DNA of 64,000 bases from the NCBI RefSeq assembly GCF_003096275.1, contig NZ_QENQ01000001.1:3742009-3806008 (forward strand), given 5' to 3'. Positions 17,235-29,760 of the stretch are shown piece after piece (the stretch's first letter is position 1; each line of letters begins with the position of its first letter). The position numbers and the translations under genes were made by a program. Origin of the DNA: Sphingomonas pokkalii. Its GTDB lineage: Bacteria > Pseudomonadota > Alphaproteobacteria > Sphingomonadales > Sphingomonadaceae. Below the pieces are notes generated by a model. That model was not told the origin of the DNA. It ran no database searches and saw nothing but the letters and a program-made list of their open reading frames with translations.

Positions 17235-18659
17235 TCAGCTGCCGCTGGGTAGCGGCCGCTGCGCCGCGCGGGAGCCGCGCGGGGAGGGGGCAATGGCGGC
17301 ACGCCGGTTCCAGAGGATAAGGGGCAGCGCGGTCAGCAGGGCGAAGTCCACGGCCAGCAATGGCCCGAAATCCGGTGTGGTGCTCGCGAGCAGCATCGGC
17401 GCCGCCAGCGTGACCATCGCCCGCTTGGCGCCGCGGGCCATCAGCCATTCCGGCGAACCATCGGCGGGAAACACGGCAAGCATCCGCCCGGCGATGAACA
17501 GGAACAGCAGCAGCCCGCCGACGACACCCGTGCTCGCCACCACCGATACCGCCCAGCTCGAGGCGCGGGTGCCGCCAAGGCCGACGCCGAAACCATAGCT
17601 ATGCGCCAGGCCTTCGAGGCTGGCGGCACTCCAGCCGGACCGTTCTTCGAACGAATCGCTCTGCGTCTTCTTGAGCACCATCTGTTCGAAAATAGCGAAC
17701 ACCGCATCGCGCAGCGGGGCAATGGCCGCGAGCAGGAGCACGACGAGGATCACCGCGCCGGCCGCGATCCAGCCTTCGAACAGCAATCCGCCGCGACGCT
17801 TCGCAAAGCCGGGACTGGCCAGGCGGCCGAAATAATCCACCGTGGCAATCGCCAGCCCAATCAGAAGCCCGACGATCGCCGAGGAGGAAGTGGAAAGGCA
17901 TACAAAGCAGAACAAGGCGGCGATGATGCCGGCCTGCACGGGTTCCGCCCAGGCCGGCAGCAATGCGGCGGGCCGCACGAAATAGATCAGGCCGAGGAAG
18001 CCGAGGGTAAGCCCGCCGAACACCGATGCTTCGGAACCGAAGCCGACGACGCGCCGCGTGCCGGCCGCGGCAGAATCGGAGAGGAACGCGTAATCGGCGG
18101 TCCGCAGCATCTCCAGCAGCGGCGTGTTCGCCAGCGCCATGTCCGCCACGCCGGAAAATACCGCGACCGCGCCGCCGATCAGCAGGCCTTCGGCGACGTA
18201 CCGCCGCCCGGAGTCGGTGAGCAGGATGCAGTGGATCGCCACCACCAGCAGGAAGGAGGCCAGCAGATACACCGATTGCGAAAGGTGCGCCGATTCATAT
18301 GCCAGCGGACGAATGGCCAGCTGATTCATGGAGACGATCGGAACCCCGGCAAACAGCGACGGCGCGAGCGCGGTGACGGCGAGCGCAACGAGCAGGAAGA
18401 CGGTCAACATGCCGATCTGGTTGAGGTTGAACAGGGCATCCCAAAGCAAGGCCGAGCGCTTTACCGAGAGCAGCGCCTTGGCGACGATCAGCGGCACCAG
18501 CATCGAGGTCGGCAGAATGGTGAGCGACGCCGTCATCGACGTGGGCAACACAGCAAAGGCGGAGAAGGAAACCGATACGAAGAAGAACCACACACAATAT
18601 CGCATCGGCGCGAAGGCAGCGATGGCATATAGCGCCCAGAATATCGCGATGGCGATCAT
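17235..18659 (-). CDS. Wzy-like O-antigen/exopolysaccharide polymerase, membrane protein
   Basis: A 474-residue polytopic membrane protein with around 11-12 helices. A large extracytoplasmic loop with conserved-looking charged residues lies in the second half (KKTQSDSFEERSGWSAASLE, then GFGVGLGGTRASSW). The layout of many helices, one long periplasmic loop and a G-G-T-R/S phrase is that of O-antigen polymerases and ligases, which are poorly conserved in sequence. It lies convergent to the flippase and close to two glycosyltransferases, which supports polymerisation of the same repeat unit. The alternative is an O-antigen ligase or an EpsK-like protein of unknown role. The start at 18659 has only a G-rich leader. 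PhzF lies upstream on the same strand, 121 bases away. Confidence 0.72.
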   Translation of the reverse strand: MIAIAIFWALYAIAAFAPMRYCVWFFFVSVSFSAFAVLPTSMTASLTILPTSMLVPLIVAKALLSVKRSALLWDALFNLNQIGMLTVFLLVALAVTALAPSLFAGVPIVSMNQLAIRPLAYESAHLSQSVYLLASFLLVVAIHCILLTDSGRRYVAEGLLIGGAVAVFSGVADMALANTPLLEMLRTADYAFLSDSAAAGTRRVVGFGSEASVFGGLTLGFLGLIYFVRPAALLPAWAEPVQAGIIAALFCFVCLSTSSSAIVGLLIGLAIATVDYFGRLASPGFAKRRGGLLFEGWIAAGAVILVVLLLAAIAPLRDAVFAIFEQMVLKKTQSDSFEERSGWSAASLEGLAHSYGFGVGLGGTRASSWAVSVVASTGVVGGLLLFLFIAGRMLAVFPADGSPEWLMARGAKRAMVTLAAPMLLASTTPDFGPLLAVDFALLTALPLILWNRRAAIAPSPRGSRAAQRPLPSGS

Positions 18660-18780
18660 GTGCAGTCGGCCCCCAAATGCCGTGTTAGCCTGTGTCCCGC
18701 CGGCAGGTCGATATTACTGGCACGTTAAACGAAAGTAACGCCTGCTGCGGCGTCGCCGGCGTTTTCTGCGCGTACGAAGA

Positions 18781-19641
18781 TCAGTCGTACGCGGCAAGAG
18801 CCGGCAGCGTCCCCTCGGCGATCGTCATCGTCCGTCCGCCGATCCATGCTGCGCCGCCAGCGCTTTCGAACGATACATGAATTCGTCCCCGGCGACCGAT
18901 CGCCGTGCCCTGCGCGGCGACATAGCCGCTCCGGACTCGACCGGTTTCGAACAGCCATTGGGCCACGGCTGCATGGAAGCTTCCGGTGACGGGGTCTTCC
19001 ATGATCCCGCCAAAGGCATCGCTGAACAGGGTGCGCATCTCCCAGGCGACAGGGCTGCCCTGTGGGTGCGGGCCCACCAACCCGATTTCGACGCGATCCG
19101 GGTGAAACCGAACCGGGTCCACGGCGAGCACGGCGTCTGCCGAATCGAGCAGCACCGCGATCCAGCCGGGCCCGTTATCGGCCCAGGCGCAGTCGACGAT
19201 CCTGTTGGGATCGATCCGCAGCAGCGACGCGACGTGCGTCCGGGTCTCCCCATCCACCGGTCCGCTACGCAGCCTTGGCGGGGCCGCGAAGGCAAGGTTA
19301 TCCCCTGCGCGGCGGACCGGCACGGCACCGATGAGACATTGCTGGACGATCGTCTCGCCACCGCGCGGAACGCCGCCCGCCGCGAGCCAGGCATGACAGG
19401 CGCCGAGCGTGGGGTGTCCCGCAAAGGGAAGCTCCCGATCGAGCGAGAAGATGCGTGCGCGATAGTCCGCCTCCGGCAGGGTGGCAGGCAGCAGGAACAC
19501 TGTTTCGCTGAGGTTGAACCAGCGGGTGATCGTCTGCATCGCCTCGGTATCGAGTGCGTCGCCTCCGAAGACCACCGCCAGCGGATTGCCCGTGAACGGC
19601 CCGTCGTGAAACACGTCGACCAGCAAGAACCGATGCTCCAT
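18781..19641 (-). CDS. PhzF family isomerase/epimerase-like protein
   Basis: A 286-residue cytosolic enzyme of the PhzF (diaminopimelate epimerase-like) fold. The opening VDVFHDGPFTGNPLAVVF, the catalytic glutamate E46 in NLSETVFLLP, ELPFAGHPTLGACHAW and the C-terminal EDPVTGSFHAAVAQWLF are all family hallmarks. PhzF itself isomerises dihydro-3-hydroxyanthranilate in phenazine synthesis, but no other phz gene is present, so the true substrate is unknown. Isolated PhzF homologues are common in bacteria. The ATG at 19641 opens directly on the conserved N-terminus. Its upstream region is shared with the divergent clpP side. Confidence 0.92.
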   Translation of the reverse strand: MEHRFLLVDVFHDGPFTGNPLAVVFGGDALDTEAMQTITRWFNLSETVFLLPATLPEADYRARIFSLDRELPFAGHPTLGACHAWLAAGGVPRGGETIVQQCLIGAVPVRRAGDNLAFAAPPRLRSGPVDGETRTHVASLLRIDPNRIVDCAWADNGPGWIAVLLDSADAVLAVDPVRFHPDRVEIGLVGPHPQGSPVAWEMRTLFSDAFGGIMEDPVTGSFHAAVAQWLFETGRVRSGYVAAQGTAIGRRGRIHVSFESAGGAAWIGGRTMTIAEGTLPALAAYD

Positions 19642-19820
19642 ACGCCATCCTCCCGGCCATCAAATCGACCATGGCAGTGGCTTAGCGGTTCCGAGGCGCG
19701 CTGGAAACGCTTGGCGATCGCCGTGGATACGCATCCGTATCAGGGCCGTTATTAACCTGTATCATGTTGATTTAGAAAGGTTGTTTGCGATTTTGGCGGA
19801 GCGCCGGGCGTGGCGGGCGG

Positions 19821-20147
19821 ATGGATCTCGACCTGATCGCCGCGCCCGCCGACACGCGCCCGGACTGGACGATCGTGATGGTCGGCCCGGTGGTGAAGAT
19901 CGATCCGGCCGAACTGCCGCGCTATGCAGCCGGCTGGGTACGGCTGGACGGTGCCGAAGACCAGGAAGCGGGCCGCGTCGCGGTCAACCGCACGGGCGCG
20001 ACCGCACGCGCCCGCGCTTATGGCGAGGCCGACCTATGTGCCGGACCTTTGCCACGGCTCTGGCGGAGGCATGCGGGTTGCAGCCTGCCCGAGCCGTGGC
20101 CTCCGGCAAAGCCCCTCTTGCGCTGGGCAGCCGGAGCGCCGATGTAG
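19821..20147 (+). CDS. Possible small protein upstream of clpP
   Basis: A 108-residue frame from an ATG at 19821 (MDLDLIAAPADTRPDWTIVM). The first ~75 codons have third-position G/C bias and amino-acid composition like real genes. From about 20035 onward the frame turns into LCAGPLPRLWRRHAG and similar arginine/tryptophan-rich text, which looks non-coding. Either the gene is short, a frameshift occurred near 20035, or the whole frame is spurious. No family is recognised. It ends 34 bases before clpP on the same strand. Confidence 0.4.
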   Translation: MDLDLIAAPADTRPDWTIVMVGPVVKIDPAELPRYAAGWVRLDGAEDQEAGRVAVNRTGATARARAYGEADLCAGPLPRLWRRHAGCSLPEPWPPAKPLLRWAAGAPM

Positions 20148-20181
20148 TCGCGGGCAATAAACAACCACGAGATCATCCCAC

Positions 20182-20838
20182 ATGCATCCGCTTTCCGGTC
20201 AGATGACCATCGATCCCGTTACCGGCGCACTCGTTCCCATCGTCATCGAGCAGTCGAGCCGTGGCGAGCGCAGCTTCGACATCTATTCGCGCCTGCTGCG
20301 GGAGCGGATCGTGTTCGTTACCGGCCAGGTCGAGGACCATATGGCCTCGCTGATCACCGCCCAGCTGCTGTTCCTCGAATCGGAAAATCCGAAGAAGGAC
20401 ATCTGGATGTACATCAATTCGCCGGGCGGCGTCGTCACGGCGGGCATGGCGATCCACGACACGATGCAGTATATCCGTCCGCGCGTCGGCACGGTGTGCA
20501 TCGGGCAGGCGGCGTCGATGGGCTCGTTCCTGCTGGCCTCGGGTGAGCCGGGCCTGCGCGTCGCGCTGACCAACGCCCGCATCATGCTGCACCAGCCCTC
20601 GGGCGGCGCACAGGGCATGGCGTCGGACATCGAGATCCAGGCCAAGGAAATCCTGCGGATCCGTGCGCGCATGAACGCGCTGTATTCGAAGTATACCGGC
20701 CAGCCGATCGAGAAGATCGAGACGACGATGGACCGCGACTCGTTTTTCGAAGCCGAAGAAGCCAAGGCCTTCGGCATCGTCGACGAGGTGTACGAGAAGC
20801 GCCCGGTGCCGAGCGAGGATGCGGCAGCGGCTAATTAA
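20182..20838 (+). CDS. clpP: ATP-dependent Clp protease proteolytic subunit ClpP
   Basis: Serine peptidase that forms the 14-mer chamber degrading proteins unfolded by ClpX or ClpA. It has 218 residues. The catalytic triad is Ser112 (GQAASMGS), His137 (MLHQPSGG) and Asp186 (MDRDSFF), exactly one residue shifted from the E. coli precursor (111/136/185). Other hallmarks are MYINSPGGVVTAGMAI and ARIMLHQP. Its N-terminus (MHPLSGQMTIDPVTGALVP) includes the short propeptide region. clpX lies 144 bases downstream on the same strand, the usual arrangement. Confidence 0.98.
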   Translation: MHPLSGQMTIDPVTGALVPIVIEQSSRGERSFDIYSRLLRERIVFVTGQVEDHMASLITAQLLFLESENPKKDIWMYINSPGGVVTAGMAIHDTMQYIRPRVGTVCIGQAASMGSFLLASGEPGLRVALTNARIMLHQPSGGAQGMASDIEIQAKEILRIRARMNALYSKYTGQPIEKIETTMDRDSFFEAEEAKAFGIVDEVYEKRPVPSEDAAAAN

Positions 20839-20982
20839 GACTATTACACTATCCTCGGTCGCCTGACGATTCCCGGTGCATGGAACGTCAGGCGGGCGAG
20901 GCGATTATGGATTGCCGGAACTTCGCCTGCGTGTAGGATGGCAGGCGAGCGTAGCGCGCCCGAGGCGCGAAGGATGGATTGA

Positions 20983-22248
<1,266 letters not shown>

Positions 22249-22334
22249 TCGCTGCGTTCGCTGCGGTTCACCGCCCGGCGATCCGGTAGAAGGGGTTCGG
22301 GCGGCTGCGATTTGCCCGAAAGTATATTCGTTGC

Positions 22335-22368
22335 GGGACGCGGTGGCCTTGGCTGCCGCGTCCCTTTT
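22335..22368 (+). terminator. Rho-independent terminator after clpX
   Basis: A 9-bp stem, GGGACGCGG with CCGCGTCCC, is followed directly by TTTTCGTT. It lies 87 bases after the clpX stop and before the convergent minus-strand gene ending at 22420. Confidence 0.8.
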
Positions 22369-22419
22369 CGTTGGTGTCGCGGCGCCTGTGGCCGGCTGAC
22401 CCCCTATCTGCCGAAGAAC

Positions 22420-23037
22420 TCAGTTCGCCGTTTGTGCGGCGGGCGCGGTAGCGGGAGCAGGCGTGTCGAGCTTCTCCGGCCATTGCAGGCCGTGCAGGAG
22501 GTCGGCGAAGGCCTGGCTGAAATCGGCATCGCGCGCCCAGCTGGCACGGGCTGCGACCAGCCAGGCATTGCCGGCGGGGCAGAACAGATAGCTTTCCGAT
22601 GTCAGCGGCTGCTCCTTGCCTTCCAGCGGTCCGGTAAGCGCGAAGCGGGCATGGTAGCCGCTGTCGGCGTTATGGCCCGAAGGCGAGGGCCAGCGGCCGC
22701 TTTCCGTCACCTGGACGTCGGTATAGGATTGGGCGACGCTCTTCTCCATTTCTTCGAAATTGGCGGCGCAGCTGCGTTCGGGCGTGGCCGGATACACATA
22801 GAGGGTGATGAAGGCCACCTGATCGCCCTGGCGCAGCGCGTAGCCGGCACTAACGTCGGCCCCCTCGGCATCATATTCGTGGATACGGGTGCGGGCAGCC
22901 CCGCCGATTCGTTCGGGAAAGACGAGTCCAGTGGCCGTGTGGGTCCAGGCACCCTCGACACGAAGATCGCGTTGCGCGGCTGCGGGCGAGGCTGCGCACG
23001 CCAGCGCGACGCCGATCGCCAACCAAAGCTGCTTCAT
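22420..23037 (-). CDS. Secreted protein of unknown function
   Basis: 205 residues from the ATG at 23037, preceded by GAGAGAGGA. The N-terminus MKQLWLAIGVALACAASPAAAQ is a clear Sec signal peptide with cleavage after AAAQ, so the mature protein is periplasmic. The mature part has a mix of beta-strand-like segments (VAFITLYVYPATPE, NADSGYHARFALTGPL) and two cysteines (ERSCAANF, YLFCPAGN) that could form a disulfide. The C-terminus is an Ala/Pro/Thr-rich tail. I recognise no family. It lies 87 bases downstream of the ICMT-like gene on the same strand. Confidence 0.8.
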   Translation of the reverse strand: MKQLWLAIGVALACAASPAAAQRDLRVEGAWTHTATGLVFPERIGGAARTRIHEYDAEGADVSAGYALRQGDQVAFITLYVYPATPERSCAANFEEMEKSVAQSYTDVQVTESGRWPSPSGHNADSGYHARFALTGPLEGKEQPLTSESYLFCPAGNAWLVAARASWARDADFSQAFADLLHGLQWPEKLDTPAPATAPAAQTAN

Positions 23038-23124
23038 TCCTCTCTCGCTCGCTTGCCTGGGCATCACCGCCCGAAGCGTCGCAGAGCCGCGCAGCGATTG
23101 CAATGTGTTGCAGGCGTGGTGCCG

Positions 23125-23745
23125 TCAGAATACCCCGGGAACGAAGCGTTTCACCCTTGCCGCGTAGCGTTCATAGTCATCGCCGAAGCGTTCGCGCAGC
23201 ACCGATTCCTCCGCGACGGCGCGCAGCCAAGTACCGTACCAGAAGAGCGGCAGCGCGAGCAGGAAACCGCGCCAATGGCCGAAAGCGACGGCGATGGCGA
23301 GCAGGGCTGCAAACAGCCCGGTATAGATGGGATGGCGGATCGTTGCGAACGGCCCCCAGGTCACCAGGTCATGATCGCTTCTTGTGCGGGCGCTGAAGCT
23401 CCAGTTCTTCTTCAATGCGAAGACAGAAGTTGCGAACAGGCACAGGCAGAATCCCATCAGGATCGCAACGGTCACGGCCTGTCCCAGCGCGGCGGCGGAC
23501 GCGGACTGGAGCGTGATCTTGACCGGCCCGAACGCGACGGCCGCAAAGCCGATGGCTTGCAGGGTGAACCCCCGCATCGTCGGCGCCCGCAATGCCTTGC
23601 CGCGCGGCTCGGCATGGTCGCGGATCCGCCACCACATGAACGCCATGGCCGCGGCCAGGAGCAGGAAGCCGAGCAGCAGCACCGCCACGCCCGGCTTTCC
23701 AACCGATGCCGGGCCGGTGATGGCTTCTAGTGCTGACTGGCCCAT
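23125..23745 (-). CDS. Isoprenylcysteine carboxyl methyltransferase (ICMT/PEMT-like) family membrane protein
   Basis: A 206-residue integral membrane protein with about five helices. The C-terminal signature is VTWGPFATIRHPIYTGLFAA, then EESVLRERFGDDYERYAARV and KRFVP. This is the S-adenosylmethionine-binding region shared by ICMT and phospholipid methyltransferase families (R-H-P-x-Y, then E-E...F-G..Y..Y). In bacteria these proteins usually methylate lipids or small molecules, since prenylated proteins are absent. The actual substrate is unknown. Its ATG lies inside the last codons of the upstream M1 peptidase (19-base overlap), so the two are translationally coupled. Confidence 0.85.
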   Translation of the reverse strand: MGQSALEAITGPASVGKPGVAVLLLGFLLLAAAMAFMWWRIRDHAEPRGKALRAPTMRGFTLQAIGFAAVAFGPVKITLQSASAAALGQAVTVAILMGFCLCLFATSVFALKKNWSFSARTRSDHDLVTWGPFATIRHPIYTGLFAALLAIAVAFGHWRGFLLALPLFWYGTWLRAVAEESVLRERFGDDYERYAARVKRFVPGVF

Positions 23746-25442
23746 TGTTGAAACGCCTCCACTGAATCCGTGCGCCGCAGGATATGGGCGTTGGGATCGA
23801 TCACGATATGCGCCGCAGCGGGCACGGTGAGCGTTTCGCTGCCGCCTGTCATCGTCGCGCGGCGCCGTTCGCCGTCCACCGTCAGATCCACCGGCATCGG
23901 GAACGGGCGATCCTGCGGCGTCTTCCAGCGCAGGTGCAATTGATCCCCGCTGCGTTCGATCTGCAGTTCCGGCAGCTGTGCCTGATAGAGATAGATGTCG
24001 AAGAACCAGCCGAGGTCGCGCCCGCTAACCTGCTTTACGATGTCGATGAATTCCGGGGTGGTGGCAAAGCGCGGGCTGAAATTGCCGGGCCGTGGATCGG
24101 GGCGGCCATAGACCAGGCGGCGCGTCGCTTCGAAGAACTGCGCGTCGCCGATCAGATAGCGCAGCGTGTGGAGCACCCAGGCGCCCTTGTAATAGATGTC
24201 CTGCCCCGGTCCGCCCTTGGCTTCCTCATACACCTCTTCCTCGGTGCGGATCTTGCCCGAGACGATCGGCGCCCGGTTGCGGATCGCGAGGCGGAACTGG
24301 TCCATCATCGCGGCGTAGCGGGCATCGCCTTCGCGCCACTGGCCGTACAGCGGCTGCATATATTGGGTGTAGCCTTCGTGGAGCCAGAAATCGTCCCAGT
24401 TGGCGACCGTCATCTGGTTGCCGAACCATTCATGGCCCAGTTCGTGCTGGAAAATCTCGTCGAAGCCAGAGGGCGTCTTGCGGTAGTTGTTGCCGTACGC
24501 GTTGATCGTCTGGTGCTCCATGCCCAGATGTGGCGTTTCGACGACGCCGAGCTTTTCGTCGCCCCAGGGATAGGGGCCGATCACGCTTTCGTAGAAATCG
24601 ACGGTCGGCGCGAATTCTGCGAACAGCTCCTTTGCCTGCGCCTCGCGTGCCGGGAGGTACCAGTATTGCAGCGGAAAATGGTTGCCGAAGCGGCTGCTAT
24701 AGGTGGCCTGCAATTCTGCATAGGGCGCGACGTTGAGTGCCACCGAATAAGGGTTAGGGCTGCGTGCGCGCCAGTGCCAGGTGGTGCGGCCGTCCGCCAG
24801 GGTATCGACGTTGATCAGCGTTCCGTTGGATGGCGCCTTCAGCCCGGCCGGCACCGTGATGTGCAGATCGACGCGATCGGGTTCGCCGCGAGGGAAATCG
24901 AGGCAGGGCCAGAACAGGTCGCAACCATAGCCCTGCGCGGTGGTGGCCACCCAGGGCTTCTTCTCGCCCGGCACCAACGACCATACCAGTCCATCGTCCC
25001 AGGGCGCGCGCACCGCGACATGGGGGGTGCCGCCATAGGTGATGGTGGCGGTTACGCTGTCCCCGGCCTTGAGCGGGCGGGGCAGGGCGATGCGGAGGCG
25101 GCCTTCCGGGTTGCTCCAGCGGTTCGAGGCGAGGGACTTGCCGTCGATCCGAATCGCGCTGACGGGAAGGTTGCGGTCGAGGTCGATCTGCAATTCGCTG
25201 AGCGCCGCGCTGCTGCGCAGGCTGAGTGTGGCGGTGCCGAGGATGCTGTGGCTGGCCGGAAGGACCTCGATCGCGAGATCGGCATGTTCGAGATGCAGGG
25301 CGGCGCGCTCGGCCGCGATCGGACCGCCGGATTCCTGCGTCACCGCCGTGATCGGCGGCAGCCCACGGGTCTGCGCCTGTGCCGGAGCGAGCGGCATCCA
25401 AGCACCCGCTGCGAAAAGGCTCCACATCAACGTGTTTCGCAC
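23727..25442 (-). CDS. M1 family zinc metallopeptidase, secreted
   Basis: 571 residues from a GTG at 25442, chosen because CGGAG stands six bases upstream. An ATG at 25463 in the same frame has no ribosome binding site. The signal peptide ends LAPAQAQ. The zinc site is H333-E-L-G-H337 with E356 in HEGYTQY, giving HEXXH-x18-E as in M1. The substrate-binding GAMEN motif is replaced by GMEHQTINAYG. A conserved tyrosine-bearing GGPGQDIYYKGAWVLHTLRY segment follows. M1 enzymes are mostly aminopeptidases; the altered GAMEN region leaves specificity open. The protein ends before any ERAP-like C-terminal domain. It is co-directional and overlapping with the ICMT-like gene. Confidence 0.9.
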   Translation of the reverse strand: MRNTLMWSLFAAGAWMPLAPAQAQTRGLPPITAVTQESGGPIAAERAALHLEHADLAIEVLPASHSILGTATLSLRSSAALSELQIDLDRNLPVSAIRIDGKSLASNRWSNPEGRLRIALPRPLKAGDSVTATITYGGTPHVAVRAPWDDGLVWSLVPGEKKPWVATTAQGYGCDLFWPCLDFPRGEPDRVDLHITVPAGLKAPSNGTLINVDTLADGRTTWHWRARSPNPYSVALNVAPYAELQATYSSRFGNHFPLQYWYLPAREAQAKELFAEFAPTVDFYESVIGPYPWGDEKLGVVETPHLGMEHQTINAYGNNYRKTPSGFDEIFQHELGHEWFGNQMTVANWDDFWLHEGYTQYMQPLYGQWREGDARYAAMMDQFRLAIRNRAPIVSGKIRTEEEVYEEAKGGPGQDIYYKGAWVLHTLRYLIGDAQFFEATRRLVYGRPDPRPGNFSPRFATTPEFIDIVKQVSGRDLGWFFDIYLYQAQLPELQIERSGDQLHLRWKTPQDRPFPMPVDLTVDGERRRATMTGGSETLTVPAAAHIVIDPNAHILRRTDSVEAFQQWASQH

Positions 25443-25590
25443 GTCAGGCTCCGTTCTTGGCATTTTTTTCGGAAAGGCGACGGCAGCGTGCTTACGATGA
25501 CATCATGTTGCGACGCAACGCGAATGTTTCGATCGCGTTCCGGGAGCCGCGGCGCCATCGCGGTTCGTAACCGGTTTCCATCGAGCATGA

Positions 25591-25618
25591 TTGATGCGGC
25601 GGCGCTTACTCCCATATA
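25591..25618 (+). promoter_or_regulatory. Candidate RpoH (sigma-32) promoter for lon
   Basis: TTGATG at 25591-25596 and CCCATATA at 25611-25618 are separated by 14 bases. This fits the heat-shock promoter pattern (CTTGAA, 13-15 bases, CCCAT-T). It lies 43 bases upstream of the lon start, and lon is a classic heat-shock gene. The -35 match is partial. Confidence 0.55.
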
Positions 25619-25660
25619 AAGGGTAACAAGGAGCCCCGATGGGGCGGACCCGGAGTTTTC

Positions 25661-28114
<2,454 letters not shown>

Positions 28115-28271
28115 CAAAATGCAACATTTCTGACGCAATTTCGTCCGAAAGGTTTTGACTCCGGCGGCAGGCTCGTGCTGACTCGCACACTGGCCTGCCG
28201 CCGCGACTCATTGCATCCATTCATCGTTATCAACGCGATACCACGCACAGATTCAGGGGGTTTGCACCAGC

Positions 28272-28544
28272 ATGAACAAGCAAGAGCTGATCGGTCAGGT
28301 CGCCGATGTTTCGGGACTGGCAAAGGGCGATGCCGTAAAAGCCGTCGAAGCGGTTTTCGACGTGATCGCTGGCGCGCTCAAGAAGGGTGATGAAGTCCGT
28401 CTGGTTGGATTCGGCACCTTCTCGGTCAGCAAGCGCAAGGCTTCCACCGGGCGCAACCCGCGCACCGGCGAGGAAATGACCATCAAGGCTTCCAACCAGC
28501 CGAAGTTCAAGCCCGGCAAGGTGCTGAAGGATTCGGTCAACTGA
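28272..28544 (+). CDS. hup: HU family DNA-binding protein
   Basis: A 90-residue nucleoid-associated histone-like protein that bends DNA as a dimer. The sequence MNKQELIGQVADVSGLAKGD begins the helical dimerisation body. VRLVGFGTFSVSKR leads into the beta-arm, and GRNPRTGEEMTIKAS is the minor-groove-inserting tip with the conserved proline. The length is exactly that of HU. It lies after lon, as in many proteobacteria, and is expected to be highly expressed. The upstream 157 bases are AT-richer and probably hold its own promoter. Confidence 0.97.
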   Translation: MNKQELIGQVADVSGLAKGDAVKAVEAVFDVIAGALKKGDEVRLVGFGTFSVSKRKASTGRNPRTGEEMTIKASNQPKFKPGKVLKDSVN

Positions 28545-28658
28545 AGGCCTTGCGGCAAAAATCCTGCCTCGGCCGTCAAACGGGGCTGGACAGTGCCGCA
28601 TCCGGGCTCTAAAGGCCCGCTTCCCGTTTCGGCCATCGGGTCCTGCACCCCGGCCAAT

Positions 28659-28733
28659 GGGCGCGTAGCTCAGTGGTAGAGCACTGTGTTCACACCGCAG
28701 GGGTCGCTGGTTCAATCCCAGCCGCGCCCACCA
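28659..28733 (+). tRNA. tRNA-Val (anticodon CAC)
   Basis: A 75-base cloverleaf including encoded CCA. The acceptor GGGCGCG pairs with CGCGCCC. The D arm is GCTCAGTGGTAGAGC. The anticodon stem CTGTG/CGCAG encloses loop TTCACAC with anticodon CAC. The T arm is GCTGG-TTCAATC-CCAGC. Confidence 0.95.
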
Positions 28734-28743
28734 TATAGAGAAG

Positions 28744-28773
28744 CCCGCCGGCAGCGATGCCGGCGGGTTTTTT
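28744..28773 (+). terminator. Rho-independent terminator after tRNA-Val
   Basis: A 10-bp perfect stem, CCCGCCGGCA with TGCCGGCGGG, a 4-base loop and a run of six T residues, starting 11 bases after the tRNA. Confidence 0.93.
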
Positions 28774-28869
28774 CGTTGCTGTCCGACGGGCGGGTCGTTA
28801 CGCGCACGTCGATATTGCCGAACTGCCGGACTCTGGTTGCCGCGCATGGGCACGAAGGAGGCTGGCACG

Positions 28870-29760
28870 ATGCTTTGGGCGGGCGCGACGATCGCGGCGG
28901 CTGCGTTTCAGGTGGCGCGCAACGCGTTCCAGCGCGGCATGATGGCCTCCAGCGGGCCTTGGGGTGCCACGCTGGTGCGCTTTCTGTTCGGCCTGCCCTT
29001 TTCGATCGCGCTGACGTTCCTTGCGATCCTGGCGACGGGGCCGGAGCGGATCGATCCGCATTTCGGCATCGCTTTCTGGTGGCCGGCCCTGCTCGGCGCC
29101 ACCGCGCAGGTGCTGGCGACGGCGGCCGTGCTCCAGGCGATGCATCAGGCAGGGTTCGCGATCGGGACCGCGCTGCAGCAAAGTTCGGTGCCGCTGGCGG
29201 CGCTTGCCGGCCTGATCGTGTTCGGCGATCGGCTCAGTCCGCTCGGCTGGGGCGGCGTTGCGATCACCACCGCAGGCTTGGCCGTGCTGGTATGGCCACG
29301 GGACGTGGGCGGGGAAGGGCGCCTGTTGCCGGGCGTGGCGTTCGGCACGCTTTCCGGCCTGCTGTTCGGCCTGGCGCTCAACGGCTTCCGCCATGCCGGC
29401 CTGGCGTTGGAACCCCATCATCCTTTCTTCGCGGCGATGGCCAGCGTTACCCTGATCCAGGCGGTGCAGACGCTGGGACTGGTAGTGTTCCTGCTGTGGC
29501 GCGATCCTGCGGCGCTGCGGGCGGTGATCGCCGGCTGGCGCGGGTCGCTCGGCGCCGGACTGTTCGGCGCGCTGGCGTCTTCCGGCTGGTTCTTCGCACT
29601 CAATCTCGCGCCCGCGGCCGCGGTCCGGTCGCTCGGTGTGATCGAGATGCCGATCGCCGCGGTGGCCGGGCACCGGGTTTTTCGCGAAGCGCTGACGGTG
29701 CGCCAGATATTCGCCGGCATTGCCGTCTGCATTGGCGTGGTGATGACCGCCGGGCTGTAA
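28870..29760 (+). CDS. EamA/DMT family transporter
   Basis: A 296-residue inner-membrane protein with ten predicted helices in two EamA repeats. The first repeat includes QVARNAFQRGMM, and the second starts near FGTLSGLLFGLALNGFRHAG. The C-terminal repeat end SLGVIEMPIAAVAGHRVFRE resembles the conserved loop before the last helix of EamA carriers. The start at 28870 has AAGGAGG eight bases upstream; the ATG at 28846 in the same frame is less well placed. Such carriers export amino acids or other metabolites; the substrate is not predictable. No operon partner is present. Confidence 0.87.
   Translation: MLWAGATIAAAAFQVARNAFQRGMMASSGPWGATLVRFLFGLPFSIALTFLAILATGPERIDPHFGIAFWWPALLGATAQVLATAAVLQAMHQAGFAIGTALQQSSVPLAALAGLIVFGDRLSPLGWGGVAITTAGLAVLVWPRDVGGEGRLLPGVAFGTLSGLLFGLALNGFRHAGLALEPHHPFFAAMASVTLIQAVQTLGLVVFLLWRDPAALRAVIAGWRGSLGAGLFGALASSGWFFALNLAPAAAVRSLGVIEMPIAAVAGHRVFREALTVRQIFAGIAVCIGVVMTAGL

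Noticed and set aside
18781..19641. Phenazine biosynthesis locus
   Set aside because: Only a PhzF homologue is present; no other phz gene is nearby, and isolated PhzF-like proteins are widespread.
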